A stretch of DNA of 18,215 nucleotides from CAYQDR01 sp964416315 (GCA_964416315.1 CAYQDR010000099.1:1-18215), one strand, 5' to 3'; counted from the stretch's first letter, positions 7,169 through 14,503 are shown. Notes: a model not told the origin generated them from the sequence alone. Program-made: numbers and translations.

Positions 7169-7217
7169 CCGAGCGCGGCGTTCCTCAGCGAGTAGCCCCG
7201 GCGGCGAGGAGGGCGAG

Positions 7218-8516
7218 GTGGAGCGGCAGACTGGGCCCGGCGTGAGCTGGTACGACTGGATCCAGGCCGCGGAGGACCCGGCCCGGGTCTCCGAGCAGCC
7301 GGAGGCGCTCGACGACCTGCTGGTGCTGGACCTCTCCCAGGGGCACTACGGCGCCCTCCTGGCGGGGACGTTCCTGGCCGAACTGGGCGCCGAGGTCATC
7401 AAGGTCGAGCCCCCGGGCGGGGAGCCCGCGCGCCGGTGGGGCCCGCCCGACGTGACGCTGAACGGGGAGGGCCTGGCCTTCGTCACCGAGGCGCGCAACC
7501 GCTACTTCGTGACGCTCAACCTCGAGTCGGCGGAGGGGCGCGCGCTCCTCCGGGGCCTCGCCGCGCGCGCCGACGTTCTCGTCGAGGGGTTCCCCGCGGG
7601 CTACCTCGATGGCCTCGGCCTCGGCTATCGCCAGCTCGGCGCGCTCAACCCGCGCCTCGTCTACGTCGCCTGCGCGCCGTACGGGCAGTTCGGCCCGCTC
7701 GCCAGGCAGGCGGGGCCCGAGTACGACCTGATCGACCAGGCCCTCTCGGGGCTCCTCTACGTCACCGGCGACCCCGAGGGCTCGCCGATGCGCGTGGGGA
7801 GCTGGATCGCGGCCTACGCCCAGGGCGCCTGGGCCTGCGTCGCGACGCTGGCGGCGCTGCACTGGCGGGGGGCGTCCGGGCGCGGGCAGATGATCGACGT
7901 CTCCGGGGCCGAGGCGCTCATGCGGTACCTCGAGTACTCGGTGCTCCTCTACCACGCGACCGGGCAGGTCCGTGAGCGCACCGGGCTCTACGAGCTGGCC
8001 GTCTTCCCCTACACGTTCGTCCGGGTCAAGGACGGCTTCGCCTTCGTCGCCGGCTACACCGATCCGAACTTCCAGGCCCTCTGCCGGATCATGGGCCGGC
8101 CCAAGCTCGCCCAGGATCCCCGCTTCGACACCACGATCAAGCGCGTCGTCCGGGAGAACGAGGTGGCGCTCCGGGACGAGATCCAGCGCTGGTCGATCAA
8201 CCACACTGCGGAGGAGATCCTCCAGAGGGTGCTCGCCGACCCGGGGCCGGGCGTGGTCGTCTTCGGTCCGGTCAACCCGCCGACGCGGGTGCTCGCGGAG
8301 GCGAACTGGTGGGAGCGCGGCTGTTTCCGCACCGTGGCCGACCCGCTGTACGGGGAGCTCACCATCCAGATGCCGGCGTGGCGGATGACGCGCACGCCGC
8401 CCCGGCTCAAGTGGCCGTGCCGCCCCGCCGGCTACCACAACCTGCACGTCTACCAGAAGTACGCGGGGCTCGGGCCGGGGCGCCTCGCCGACCTCGCGGG
8501 TGCGGGCGTGCTCTGA
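7218..8516 (+). CDS. Class III CoA-transferase paralogue lacking the catalytic aspartate
   Basis: A 432-residue member of the same family, adjacent to and paralogous with the previous gene (LVLDLSQGHYGALLAGTFLAE, then LGAEVIKVE, and VLVEGFPAGYLDGLGLGYRQL). In an ungapped alignment of the active-site segment up to the shared TLAALHWR, D193 of the neighbour faces A199 here (RVGSWIAAYAQGA). It is therefore probably not catalytic alone and may be the partner subunit of a heteromer, as in two-subunit family III enzymes such as benzylsuccinate or succinyl-CoA:malate transferases. GTG 7218 has GAGGAGGG 5 bases upstream; GTG 7242 is a possible alternative. The gap to the upstream gene is 49 bases, so they are co-transcribed. 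Confidence 0.88.
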   Translation: MERQTGPGVSWYDWIQAAEDPARVSEQPEALDDLLVLDLSQGHYGALLAGTFLAELGAEVIKVEPPGGEPARRWGPPDVTLNGEGLAFVTEARNRYFVTLNLESAEGRALLRGLAARADVLVEGFPAGYLDGLGLGYRQLGALNPRLVYVACAPYGQFGPLARQAGPEYDLIDQALSGLLYVTGDPEGSPMRVGSWIAAYAQGAWACVATLAALHWRGASGRGQMIDVSGAEALMRYLEYSVLLYHATGQVRERTGLYELAVFPYTFVRVKDGFAFVAGYTDPNFQALCRIMGRPKLAQDPRFDTTIKRVVRENEVALRDEIQRWSINHTAEEILQRVLADPGPGVVVFGPVNPPTRVLAEANWWERGCFRTVADPLYGELTIQMPAWRMTRTPPRLKWPCRPAGYHNLHVYQKYAGLGPGRLADLAGAGVL

Positions 8517-8659
8517 GCGGCGGCGGCGTGGTGGTGCGCTCCGGACCACGTGCCGGACCGGCGCGGCGGGGAGGTGCGGACCGGGGAGGCGTGGGTGCTC
8601 TCGCCGGGTCCCCGTGGGCTGCTCTCCGAGCCGCCCGCGGCCGGCCCCGAGCGCGGGGA

Positions 8660-9601
8660 TCAGCGCCTCGCCCTAGCGCTCCGCCGGCGAGCGCCGGGCC
8701 GCGGCGCCGCCGCCACCTCGCGGACGACCGCGCGCAGCGCCTCGAGGAGCGCCAGCGCCTCGACGCTCAGCGGGCGGTGGAGCGGGTGGATCACGTCGAG
8801 GCTCCGCCGGAGCGGCTCCGCGTCCGCGATCTCCACGGCGACGAGCGATCGCCGACGGAGCTCGCGCGCCAGGGCCAGGTGAGGGAGGAACGCGAGGCCG
8901 AGTCCCCGCTCCACCATCCGCTTGGCGGCCTCGATCGTCTCGACCTCGAGGACCACGTTCGGGACGAGCCCCGCGCGGCGGAAGAGGCCGTGGGTGAGCG
9001 TCCAGTCGCTCGACCCGCGGTCGAAGAAGATCAGGGGGCGGTCCGCGACCTCCTCGAGCCGTGCCCGCCGCGTCCGCGGCGCGCCGTCGCCCGGGCGCCG
9101 GACGAGGACCAGGGGGTCGTCCCGCAGGCTCACCGTCTCCACGGCCGGATGGTGGAGCGAGCGCGCCAGCCCGACCTCGGCCTCGCCCCGGAGGACCATC
9201 TCGAGGACTTCCTTGGAGTGACCGGCCCGCACCGTGACCATCACGCGGGGGTGCGCCGCCCGGAAGCGCGTCAGCACGTCCGGGAGCAGGTACGTGCAGA
9301 TCGACAGGGCCGCGGCGATCTGGAGGGCCCCGCCGCTCGCGGGGGTGAGCCGGTGGACCGCCTGCCGGGCGAGGGCGACCGCCTGGAGGAGCCGCTCGGC
9401 GTGCGGCCGGAACGCCCGCCCGGCGGGCGAGAGCCGGAGCCCGCCGCGCCCCCGGTCGAAGAGCGGGACGCCCAGCGAGGCCTCGAGCGCCTTGATCCGG
9501 GCGCTCACGGCCGGCTGCGTGACCCGCAGCGCTTCGGCGGCGCGGTGGAACCCACCGAAGGTCCCCACGGCGAGGAAGGTCTCGACTTGGTCGATGTCCA
9601 T
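8660..9601 (-). CDS. LysR-family transcriptional regulator
   Basis: A 313-residue LysR-type regulator. The N-terminal winged helix-turn-helix is at residues 18-40 (GFHRAAEALRVTQPAVSARI), followed by the linker helix and a periplasmic-binding-protein-like effector domain (from about residue 88). MDIDQVETFL is the usual family start. An in-frame ATG three codons earlier (9610) and one at 9655 are alternatives; none has a clear ribosome site. It is divergent from the miniprotein-aceA-aceB genes, the standard layout for a LysR activator of its neighbour, with a dyad site between them. Its C-terminus is arginine-rich. It converges with the CoA-transferase gene across 143 GC-rich bases in which I see no feature beyond short CCGGACC direct repeats. 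Confidence 0.92.
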   Translation of the reverse strand: MDIDQVETFLAVGTFGGFHRAAEALRVTQPAVSARIKALEASLGVPLFDRGRGGLRLSPAGRAFRPHAERLLQAVALARQAVHRLTPASGGALQIAAALSICTYLLPDVLTRFRAAHPRVMVTVRAGHSKEVLEMVLRGEAEVGLARSLHHPAVETVSLRDDPLVLVRRPGDGAPRTRRARLEEVADRPLIFFDRGSSDWTLTHGLFRRAGLVPNVVLEVETIEAAKRMVERGLGLAFLPHLALARELRRRSLVAVEIADAEPLRRSLDVIHPLHRPLSVEALALLEALRAVVREVAAAPRPGARRRSARARR

Positions 9602-9625
9602 CGGGGCCATTCTCGCATGATCAAG

Positions 9626-9653
9626 GATTCTTATCGAACCGATAAAGAGAATC
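9626..9653. promoter_or_regulatory. LysR-type operator in the divergent promoter region
   Basis: TTATCG (9631-9636), AAC, CGATAA (9640-9645) is a perfect dyad that contains the T-N11-A pattern of LysR boxes. It is flanked by a second inverted pair, GATTCT (9626-9631) and AGAATC (9648-9653). This is an AT-rich island in very GC-rich DNA, 25 bases or more upstream of the regulator start. It is the likely site for autoregulation and for control of the rightward aceA genes. Confidence 0.6.
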
Positions 9654-9734
9654 ATCTTGCTTGCTCACGCGCCAGGGGGCAAGGTGGGCGACACCGGGGG
9701 CGGGATCGCCCGCCGAGGCGGAGAGGAGGGCGCG

Positions 9735-9899
9735 ATGAACGAGCGGTGCCGGTGCGGGGATCCGTTGCGACACGCCTACGAGAGCTGGGCCTGCGCGCGC
9801 TGCCGGCGGCCGTGCTGTCCGGCCTGCGCCGAGCGGGGACTGGCGGGGGTGACCTGCGTCGCCTGCCACGCCGGGGGCGGCCCGGCGCGGGCGAGCTGA
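9735..9899 (+). CDS. Cysteine-rich putative zinc-binding miniprotein
   Basis: A 54-residue protein with nine cysteines: C5, C7, C20, C23, C27, C28, C31, C41 and C44, arranged as CxC, CxxC, CCxxC and CxxC. The spacing resembles a zinc ribbon or a small treble-clef/RING-like knuckle able to hold two metals. ATG 9735 follows GAGGAGGG (9723-9730); longer in-frame starts upstream at 9657 lack support and read low-complexity sequence. It ends 16 bases before aceA, so the two are probably co-transcribed. I do not recognise a family. Possible roles are a redox- or metal-responsive accessory to the glyoxylate shunt or a general small regulator; both are speculative. Confidence 0.65.
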   Translation: MNERCRCGDPLRHAYESWACARCRRPCCPACAERGLAGVTCVACHAGGGPARAS

Positions 9900-9915
9900 G
9901 GCGGAGGGTCGCACG

Positions 9916-10881
9916 ATGGGCGAGACGGGACGGGGGTTCCGGCGGCTGCTCCGGGAGGAGCCGTATGTGTTCACCGGCGGCGTCTACTCGCCGCTGGACG
10001 CGCAGCTGGCCGAGCGGGCGGGGATGAAGGCGATCTACATGAGCGGCTACTCGGTCGCCCTGCTCAACGGGTGGCCGGACATGGGCTTCCTCACGATGAC
10101 CGAGATGACCCGGACCGCCTCGATGATCGCGAGCGCCGTTCGCATCCCCGTGATCGCCGACGCGGACGACGGGTACGGGTCCGCCCTCAATGCCATGCGG
10201 ACCGTGGCGGAGTACGTCAAGGCGGGGGTCGCCGGGATCCACCTCGAGGACCAGCAGTACCCCAAGCGGTGCGGCCACGTCGCGGGGAAGGTCGTCGTCG
10301 GGCGCGACGAGGCGGTCGGCAAGTTCCGCGCCGCCGTGGCGGAGCGAGACCGACTGGACCGGGACTTCGTCCTGATCGCGCGGACGGACGCCTACGGCGC
10401 GGTCGGCGGGAGCTTGGAGGAGGCGGTCTGGCGCGGCCGGGCGTACGCCGACGCCGGCGTGGACCTCGTCTGGTGCGAGCTCTCGAGCGCCGACCGCGGC
10501 CCGGCCGAGGCCTTCGCGGCCGCCATGCGGCAGAGCCACCCGGGCCTGCCGCTGGCCTTCAACTACTCCTCGTCGTTCCGGTGGAGCGCGGATCCCGATC
10601 CCCTGACCTTCCGGGAGCTGGGGGAGCTGGGCTACAAGTTCATCTTCATCACGCTCTTCGGGGCGCACGCGGCCATGTACGCCGTCTGGAACATGATGGA
10701 GGACCTGGTGGAGAACCAGGAGGCGGCGCAGTGGCGGCTCGAAAAGCTCAAGGCGGGGCACGGGACGGAGAGCCACCACGTGGTGGCCCGCGTCGCGCAG
10801 TTCCAGGAGCTCGAGCGGCGGTTCATCCCGGGCGCGGGGGCGCGGCAGCGGGCGTCGGCGGGCTTCGGGGAGCCGCACTGA
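9916..10881 (+). CDS. aceA: Isocitrate lyase, short form
   Basis: A 321-residue enzyme of the isocitrate lyase/PEP mutase superfamily, predicted to split isocitrate into succinate and glyoxylate. It shows the TGGVYSPLDAQLAERAGMKA opening, the Mg-binding ADADDGYG (81-88), the signature KRCGH (117-121) with catalytic C119, and FNYSSSFRW (215-223), which matches the isocitrate lyase motif FNYSPSFNW with P changed to S. Methylisocitrate lyase shares KRCGH but not the FNYS motif, and malate synthase next door supports the lyase call. It is much shorter than common bacterial forms (about 430-530) and near the length of haloarchaeal ones. ATG 9916 follows GGAGGG. Confidence 0.85.
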   Translation: MGETGRGFRRLLREEPYVFTGGVYSPLDAQLAERAGMKAIYMSGYSVALLNGWPDMGFLTMTEMTRTASMIASAVRIPVIADADDGYGSALNAMRTVAEYVKAGVAGIHLEDQQYPKRCGHVAGKVVVGRDEAVGKFRAAVAERDRLDRDFVLIARTDAYGAVGGSLEEAVWRGRAYADAGVDLVWCELSSADRGPAEAFAAAMRQSHPGLPLAFNYSSSFRWSADPDPLTFRELGELGYKFIFITLFGAHAAMYAVWNMMEDLVENQEAAQWRLEKLKAGHGTESHHVVARVAQFQELERRFIPGAGARQRASAGFGEPH

Positions 10882-10903
10882 GCCGCGGCGGAGTGGCCTC
10901 GCG

Positions 10904-10951
10904 CCCGAGGCTCGGGTATCTTGGAGGCCCGGGGCGCGGTGGTCGCGCCCC
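10904..10951 (+). promoter_or_regulatory. Dyad and 8-bp hairpin in the aceA-aceB gap
   Basis: The 103-base gap holds CCCGAG-G-CTCGGG (10904-10916), a perfect dyad around one base. It is followed by GGGGCGCG (10931-10938) and CGCGCCCC (10944-10951), a stem with a GTGGT loop. No T-run follows the stem. These may modulate readthrough or mRNA stability between the two genes. The 9-mer GGCTCGGGT at 10909-10917 also occurs at 4267-4275 in the importer hairpin. Confidence 0.45.
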
Positions 10952-10984
10952 ACGCGCCCGACACCCCACCGGGAGGTCGAGTCC

Positions 10985-12580
10985 ATGCCGAGTCTCGCAG
11001 GGATCGAGGTGCGGGGCCCCGTCGAGGGGCGCTTCGCCGAAGTCCTCACGCCCGAGGCCCTCACCTTCGTCGCCCGGCTCGCGCGCGAGTTCGGGTCCGC
11101 GCGGGAGACCCTGCTCCGGCGCCGCGCCGAGCGGCAGGCCGAGCTCGACGCGGGCACGCGGCCGGAGTTCCTCGCCGAAACCCGCGAGATCCGGGAGCGG
11201 GAGTGGACCGTCGCGCCCGCCCCCCGGGACTGCCAGCAGCGCTGGGCGGAGATCACGGGCCCGGCCGAGCGGAAGATGGTCATCAACGCGCTGAACTCGG
11301 GCGCGGACGTCTTCATGGCCGACTTCGAGGACGCCCACACCCCGACCTGGCGGAACATGGCCGAGGGTCAGGTGAACCTGATCGATGCCATCGAGCGCAC
11401 GATCGAGTTCGTGAACCCCGACGGGCGGGTCTACCGGCTCAGGGACCAGGTGGCGACGCTCCTCGTGCGCCCCCGCGGGTGGCACCTCGTCGAGAAGCAT
11501 CTCTGGGTCGATGGCCGGCCCGTCCCCGGGGGCCTCGTCGACTTCGGCCTCTACTTCTTCCACAACGCCCGGCGCCTGCTGGAGCGCGGGAGCGGCCCCT
11601 ACTTCTACCTGCCGAAGCTGGAGGGCCATCGCGAGGCGCGCCTGTGGAACGAGATCTTCTGCGTCGCCCAGGACGCCCTGGGGATCCCTCGCGGCACGAT
11701 CCGCGCTACGGTCCTGATCGAGACGATCCTGGCGGCGCTCGAGATGGACGAGATCCTCTGGGAGCTGCGGGAGCACAGCGGGGGGCTCAACGCGGGCCGC
11801 TGGGACTACATGTTCAGCATCATCAAGAAGTTCTGGACGCGGCCGGAGTTCGTGCTGCCCGACCGGGCGCAGGTGACGATGACCGTGCCCTTCATGCGGG
11901 CCTACACCGAGCTGCTCGTCAAGACCTGCCACCGGCGCGGGGCTTACGCCCTGGGCGGCATGGCCGCGTTCATCCCGAGCCGGCGGGACCCGAAGGTCAA
12001 CGAGATCGCCCTGGCGAAGGTCCGGGAGGACAAGCTCCGGGAGTCGGGCGACGGGTTCGACGGGACCTGGGTGGCGCACCCGGACCTGGTCCCGGTCGCC
12101 CGCGAGGTGTTCGCCAACGCCCTCGGATCGCGGCGTCACCAGCTCGAGCGGCAGCGGCCGGAGGTCCGCGTGACCGCGGAGGAGCTGCTCGACGTCCGGG
12201 TCCCGGGCGGCACCATCACCGAAGCCGGGCTCCGCAACAACGTCAGCGTGGGGATCCAGTACCTCGCGTCCTGGCTGAGCGGCGTGGGCGCCGCCGCGAT
12301 CGCCAACCTCATGGAGGACGCCGCGACCGCCGAGATCTCGCGCTCCCAGGTCTGGCAGTGGGTCCGGCACGCGGCGCGCCTCGTGGAGGGTCGGCCGGTC
12401 ACGCGGGAGCTCGTGCGGCGCCTGGCGGGGGAGGAGCTCGCGGCGATCCGCGGGAGCCTCGGCGAGGCGGCGTACGCCCAGGGGCGCTTCAAGGAGGCAG
12501 CCGAGCTCTTCGAGGAAGTGGCCCTCTCCGACGCCTTCGTCGAGTTCCTCACCCTGCCGGGGTACGCGCGGCTCGACTGA
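10985..12580 (+). CDS. aceB: Malate synthase A
   Basis: A 531-residue enzyme that condenses glyoxylate with acetyl-CoA to malate, the second step of the glyoxylate shunt. The family signature REHSGGLNAGRWDYMF spans residues 262-277. The substrate-binding arginine is R164 (VRPRGWH), magnesium ligands are E246 and D274, and the catalytic base is D445 (LMEDAATAEISR). Length matches the AceB/MSA form (about 530) rather than the 720-residue GlcB form. ATG 10985 follows GGGAGG at 10971-10976. It works with the isocitrate lyase upstream, letting the cell grow on acetate, fatty acids or other two-carbon sources. Confidence 0.95.
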   Translation: MPSLAGIEVRGPVEGRFAEVLTPEALTFVARLAREFGSARETLLRRRAERQAELDAGTRPEFLAETREIREREWTVAPAPRDCQQRWAEITGPAERKMVINALNSGADVFMADFEDAHTPTWRNMAEGQVNLIDAIERTIEFVNPDGRVYRLRDQVATLLVRPRGWHLVEKHLWVDGRPVPGGLVDFGLYFFHNARRLLERGSGPYFYLPKLEGHREARLWNEIFCVAQDALGIPRGTIRATVLIETILAALEMDEILWELREHSGGLNAGRWDYMFSIIKKFWTRPEFVLPDRAQVTMTVPFMRAYTELLVKTCHRRGAYALGGMAAFIPSRRDPKVNEIALAKVREDKLRESGDGFDGTWVAHPDLVPVAREVFANALGSRRHQLERQRPEVRVTAEELLDVRVPGGTITEAGLRNNVSVGIQYLASWLSGVGAAAIANLMEDAATAEISRSQVWQWVRHAARLVEGRPVTRELVRRLAGEELAAIRGSLGEAAYAQGRFKEAAELFEEVALSDAFVEFLTLPGYARLD

Positions 12581-12586
12581 CGCTCG

Positions 12587-12607
12587 GAGGGGGGCTCCGC
12601 CCCCCTT
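12587..12607 (+). terminator. Putative terminator after aceB
   Basis: AGGGGGG (12588-12594) pairs with CCCCCCT (12600-12606) around a CTCCG loop, 7 bases after the aceB stop, with only TTCGTT after it. The T-run is poor, so it may be a weak or assisted terminator. Confidence 0.5.
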
Positions 12608-12615
12608 CGTTCGGA

Positions 12616-12738
12616 CCGGCGCGGCTGCGCCGGGCGGCGCTTCCGGCAACGCCGGACCGTTCGCCTGTCCATCTCGGCCGTGACGCGCTCGGCCTGCGGC
12701 TTCGCGGGGCGTCCCGGCCTTGACTCGGCGGCGAACGG
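12616..12738. repeat. Inverted-repeat-rich intergenic element
   Basis: Two perfect hairpins follow the terminator: CCGGCGC-GGCT-GCGCCGG (12616-12633) and TCCGGC-AAC-GCCGGA (12642-12656). Directly after them CCGTTCGCC (12657-12665) faces a perfect inverted copy GGCGAACGG (12730-12738), 64 bases away. No reading frame in this gap looks coding. It may be a REP/MITE-like repeat or a structured RNA; a single copy cannot tell. Confidence 0.45.
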
Positions 12739-12785
12739 CTCGGGCCTGCCTCCCCCCGTCCGCCTCCCTCGCGCCGCCGCGCGCC

Positions 12786-12815
12786 TGGACAGCCGTGGTG
12801 GCGGTCTGCTACGGT
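12786..12815 (+). promoter_or_regulatory. Promoter candidate for the signalling genes
   Basis: TGGACA (12786-12791, five of six -35 matches) is followed after 18 bases by an extended -10, TGC-TACGGT (12807-12815). It lies 30 bases before the cyclase gene, and the ribosome site GGAGGA is at 12830-12835. Confidence 0.4.
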
Positions 12816-12844
12816 AGCGTTGATCCGACGGAGGACCGCCGCCC

Positions 12845-14413
12845 ATGCCCTGGCTCGTGCTGCACGAGGAGAGGCAGCCGCCTCGGACTCTGGAAGTCGA
12901 GACGGCGCCGTTCCGGATCGGCCGCCGCGCCGGCAACGACCTCGTGCTCGCGGACCACGGGGCCTCACGCGAGCACGCGCGGATCGAGCGGGAAGGCGGG
13001 GAGTGGCGGCTCGTCGACCTGGGGGCCGCGAACGGCACCTACCTGAACGGGCAGCGGGTGGCGCCCGGGAGCGCCGAGGCCCTCCGGCCCGGCGACGAGA
13101 TCCGGATCAGCGGCACCACCCTCCACTTCTTCGAGAACCGCCCGGCCACCGGGGCGGTGGACGCGACCGTGACCGATACGACCACGGCCACCCGCCTCGC
13201 CGACGCGTCGGCCTCCGCGCGCGCCCCCGACTTCGTGCGGCCCCTCAGCGAAGTCGCCTTGCCGCGCAAGGTCGAGTACTTCACGGTCCTCCACGACCTC
13301 GCGCGGCTGCTCCTGGCGGCCCATCAGCTGCGCGAGATCGGCGAGACGGCCCTGGATCTGCTCTTCCGCGTCCTCCCGGTCGAGCGCGCGGCGATCGCGC
13401 TGAGCGGCCCGGGAGGCACGACGCTCGCCCCTCTCGCCGAGCGCACGCGCAAGGGCGAGGGGAAGGTCACGATCAGTCACACGATCTCGAGCTGGGTGCT
13501 ACGCGAGCGCGTCGCGGTCATCACGTCGGACGCCCGCCACGACGCCCGCTTCCAGCGCGGCGAGAGCATCCTCATGTTCCACATCCGCTCGGCCATGTGC
13601 GTGCCGCTCTGGTCGGACACGGACACGGTCGGCGTCATCTACCTCGACAACCTCTATGACGCGCATGCCTTCACCGAGGAGGAGCTCGAGCTCGTCACGG
13701 CCGTCGCCAACCAGGTCGCGATCGGCATCCGGCAGGTGCAACTGTCGGACCAGATCCGCAACGAGGCGGTGATCCGGGCCAACCTCTCCCGCTACCACTC
13801 GCCGGACGTGGTCGAGATGATCCTGCGCTACTCGCGGGAGGGGCGCGATCTGGGGATCGAGGTCGCGGAAGAGGTCGTCACGGTGCTGTTCGCGGACATC
13901 GTCGGCTTCACCTCCATGTCGGAGCGTCTCGCCCCGGCCGAGGTCGCGACGCTCCTGAACACGTTCTTCGAATGCGCGACGCGGGGGATCTTCCGGTTCC
14001 GGGGCTCGGTGAACAAGTACATCGGCGACGCGATCATGGCGATCTTCGGCGCCCCGATCCCGATGGGAAACCACAGCGAGCTGGCCGTGCGCGCGGCGTT
14101 GGCGCTGCAGGAGGAAGTGCAGGCGGTCCAGGAGACCTTGCCCGCGGACCGCCGCTTCCGGGTGCGGGTCGGGGTGAACAGCGGCCGCGTCGTGGCGGGC
14201 AACATCGGCACCCCGGAGCGCATGGAGTTCACGGTCCTCGGGGACCCGGTGAACGTGGCCCAGCGGCTCGAGTCGATCTGCGAGCCCGGCAAGGTGTACG
14301 TCGGGGAGGAGACCTGCCTCAAGACCCGGGACCTCTTCCAGTACCGGGACCTCGGCGAGATCACGCTCGAGGGGAAGCAGCAGCAGATCCGCGTCTACGA
14401 GGTCCTCGGCTGA
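12845..14413 (+). CDS. FHA-GAF-class III adenylate cyclase
   Basis: A 522-residue three-domain signalling enzyme. The N-terminal FHA domain (about 1-98) keeps phosphothreonine-binding residues R27, S41, R42, H44 and N63 (FRIGRRAGND, SREHAR, NGTYLNG). A GAF domain follows (about 145-300). The C-terminal class III cyclase domain (about 340-520) has metal ligands D351 (LFADIVGF) and D395 (NKYIGDA), and transition-state residues N470 and R474. Base-selecting residues are K391 and T463 (EFTVLGD), the Lys/Thr pair of adenylate-type cyclases, so cAMP is the predicted product. No membrane segment is seen, so it is cytoplasmic. The FHA domain probably binds a phosphorylated partner, possibly a target of the kinase encoded downstream. 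Confidence 0.93.
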   Translation: MPWLVLHEERQPPRTLEVETAPFRIGRRAGNDLVLADHGASREHARIEREGGEWRLVDLGAANGTYLNGQRVAPGSAEALRPGDEIRISGTTLHFFENRPATGAVDATVTDTTTATRLADASASARAPDFVRPLSEVALPRKVEYFTVLHDLARLLLAAHQLREIGETALDLLFRVLPVERAAIALSGPGGTTLAPLAERTRKGEGKVTISHTISSWVLRERVAVITSDARHDARFQRGESILMFHIRSAMCVPLWSDTDTVGVIYLDNLYDAHAFTEEELELVTAVANQVAIGIRQVQLSDQIRNEAVIRANLSRYHSPDVVEMILRYSREGRDLGIEVAEEVVTVLFADIVGFTSMSERLAPAEVATLLNTFFECATRGIFRFRGSVNKYIGDAIMAIFGAPIPMGNHSELAVRAALALQEEVQAVQETLPADRRFRVRVGVNSGRVVAGNIGTPERMEFTVLGDPVNVAQRLESICEPGKVYVGEETCLKTRDLFQYRDLGEITLEGKQQQIRVYEVLG

Positions 14414-14446
14414 CCGCCCGCGAGGGCTGCTGCGGCCGTCGCCGGT

Positions 14447-14488
14447 TTGACACTCCGACGCCCGGCGTGACAGAATGACTCGTCACGC
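14447..14488 (+). promoter_or_regulatory. Internal promoter with overlapping operator-like dyad
   Basis: A perfect TTGACA (14447-14452) and CAGAAT (14471-14476, four of six -10 matches) are 18 bases apart in the 90-base gap before the phosphatase gene. GCGTGAC (14465-14471) and GTCACGC (14482-14488) form a 7-bp inverted repeat with a 10-base centre that covers the -10 box and the likely start site, as a repressor operator would. No regulator for it is known. Confidence 0.5.
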
Positions 14489-14503
14489 GCGAGGAGTGCG
14501 CGG

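Noticed and set aside
9916..10881. PEP mutase (phosphonate synthesis) reading for the lyase, which would link to the PhnCDE-type importer
   Set aside because: PEP mutases lack the catalytic KRCGH cysteine motif; KRCGH and FNYS with malate synthase alongside indicate isocitrate lyase.
9652..11358. Reverse-strand frame of 568 codons over aceA and aceB
   Set aside because: Antisense to two genes with complete catalytic motifs; no recognisable domain.
14465..14488. CRP/cAMP-receptor site suggested by GTGA and TCAC next to a cyclase gene
   Set aside because: The half-sites are 12 bases apart, whereas CRP needs a 6-base spacer (TGTGA-N6-TCACA). Kept only as an unassigned operator-like dyad.
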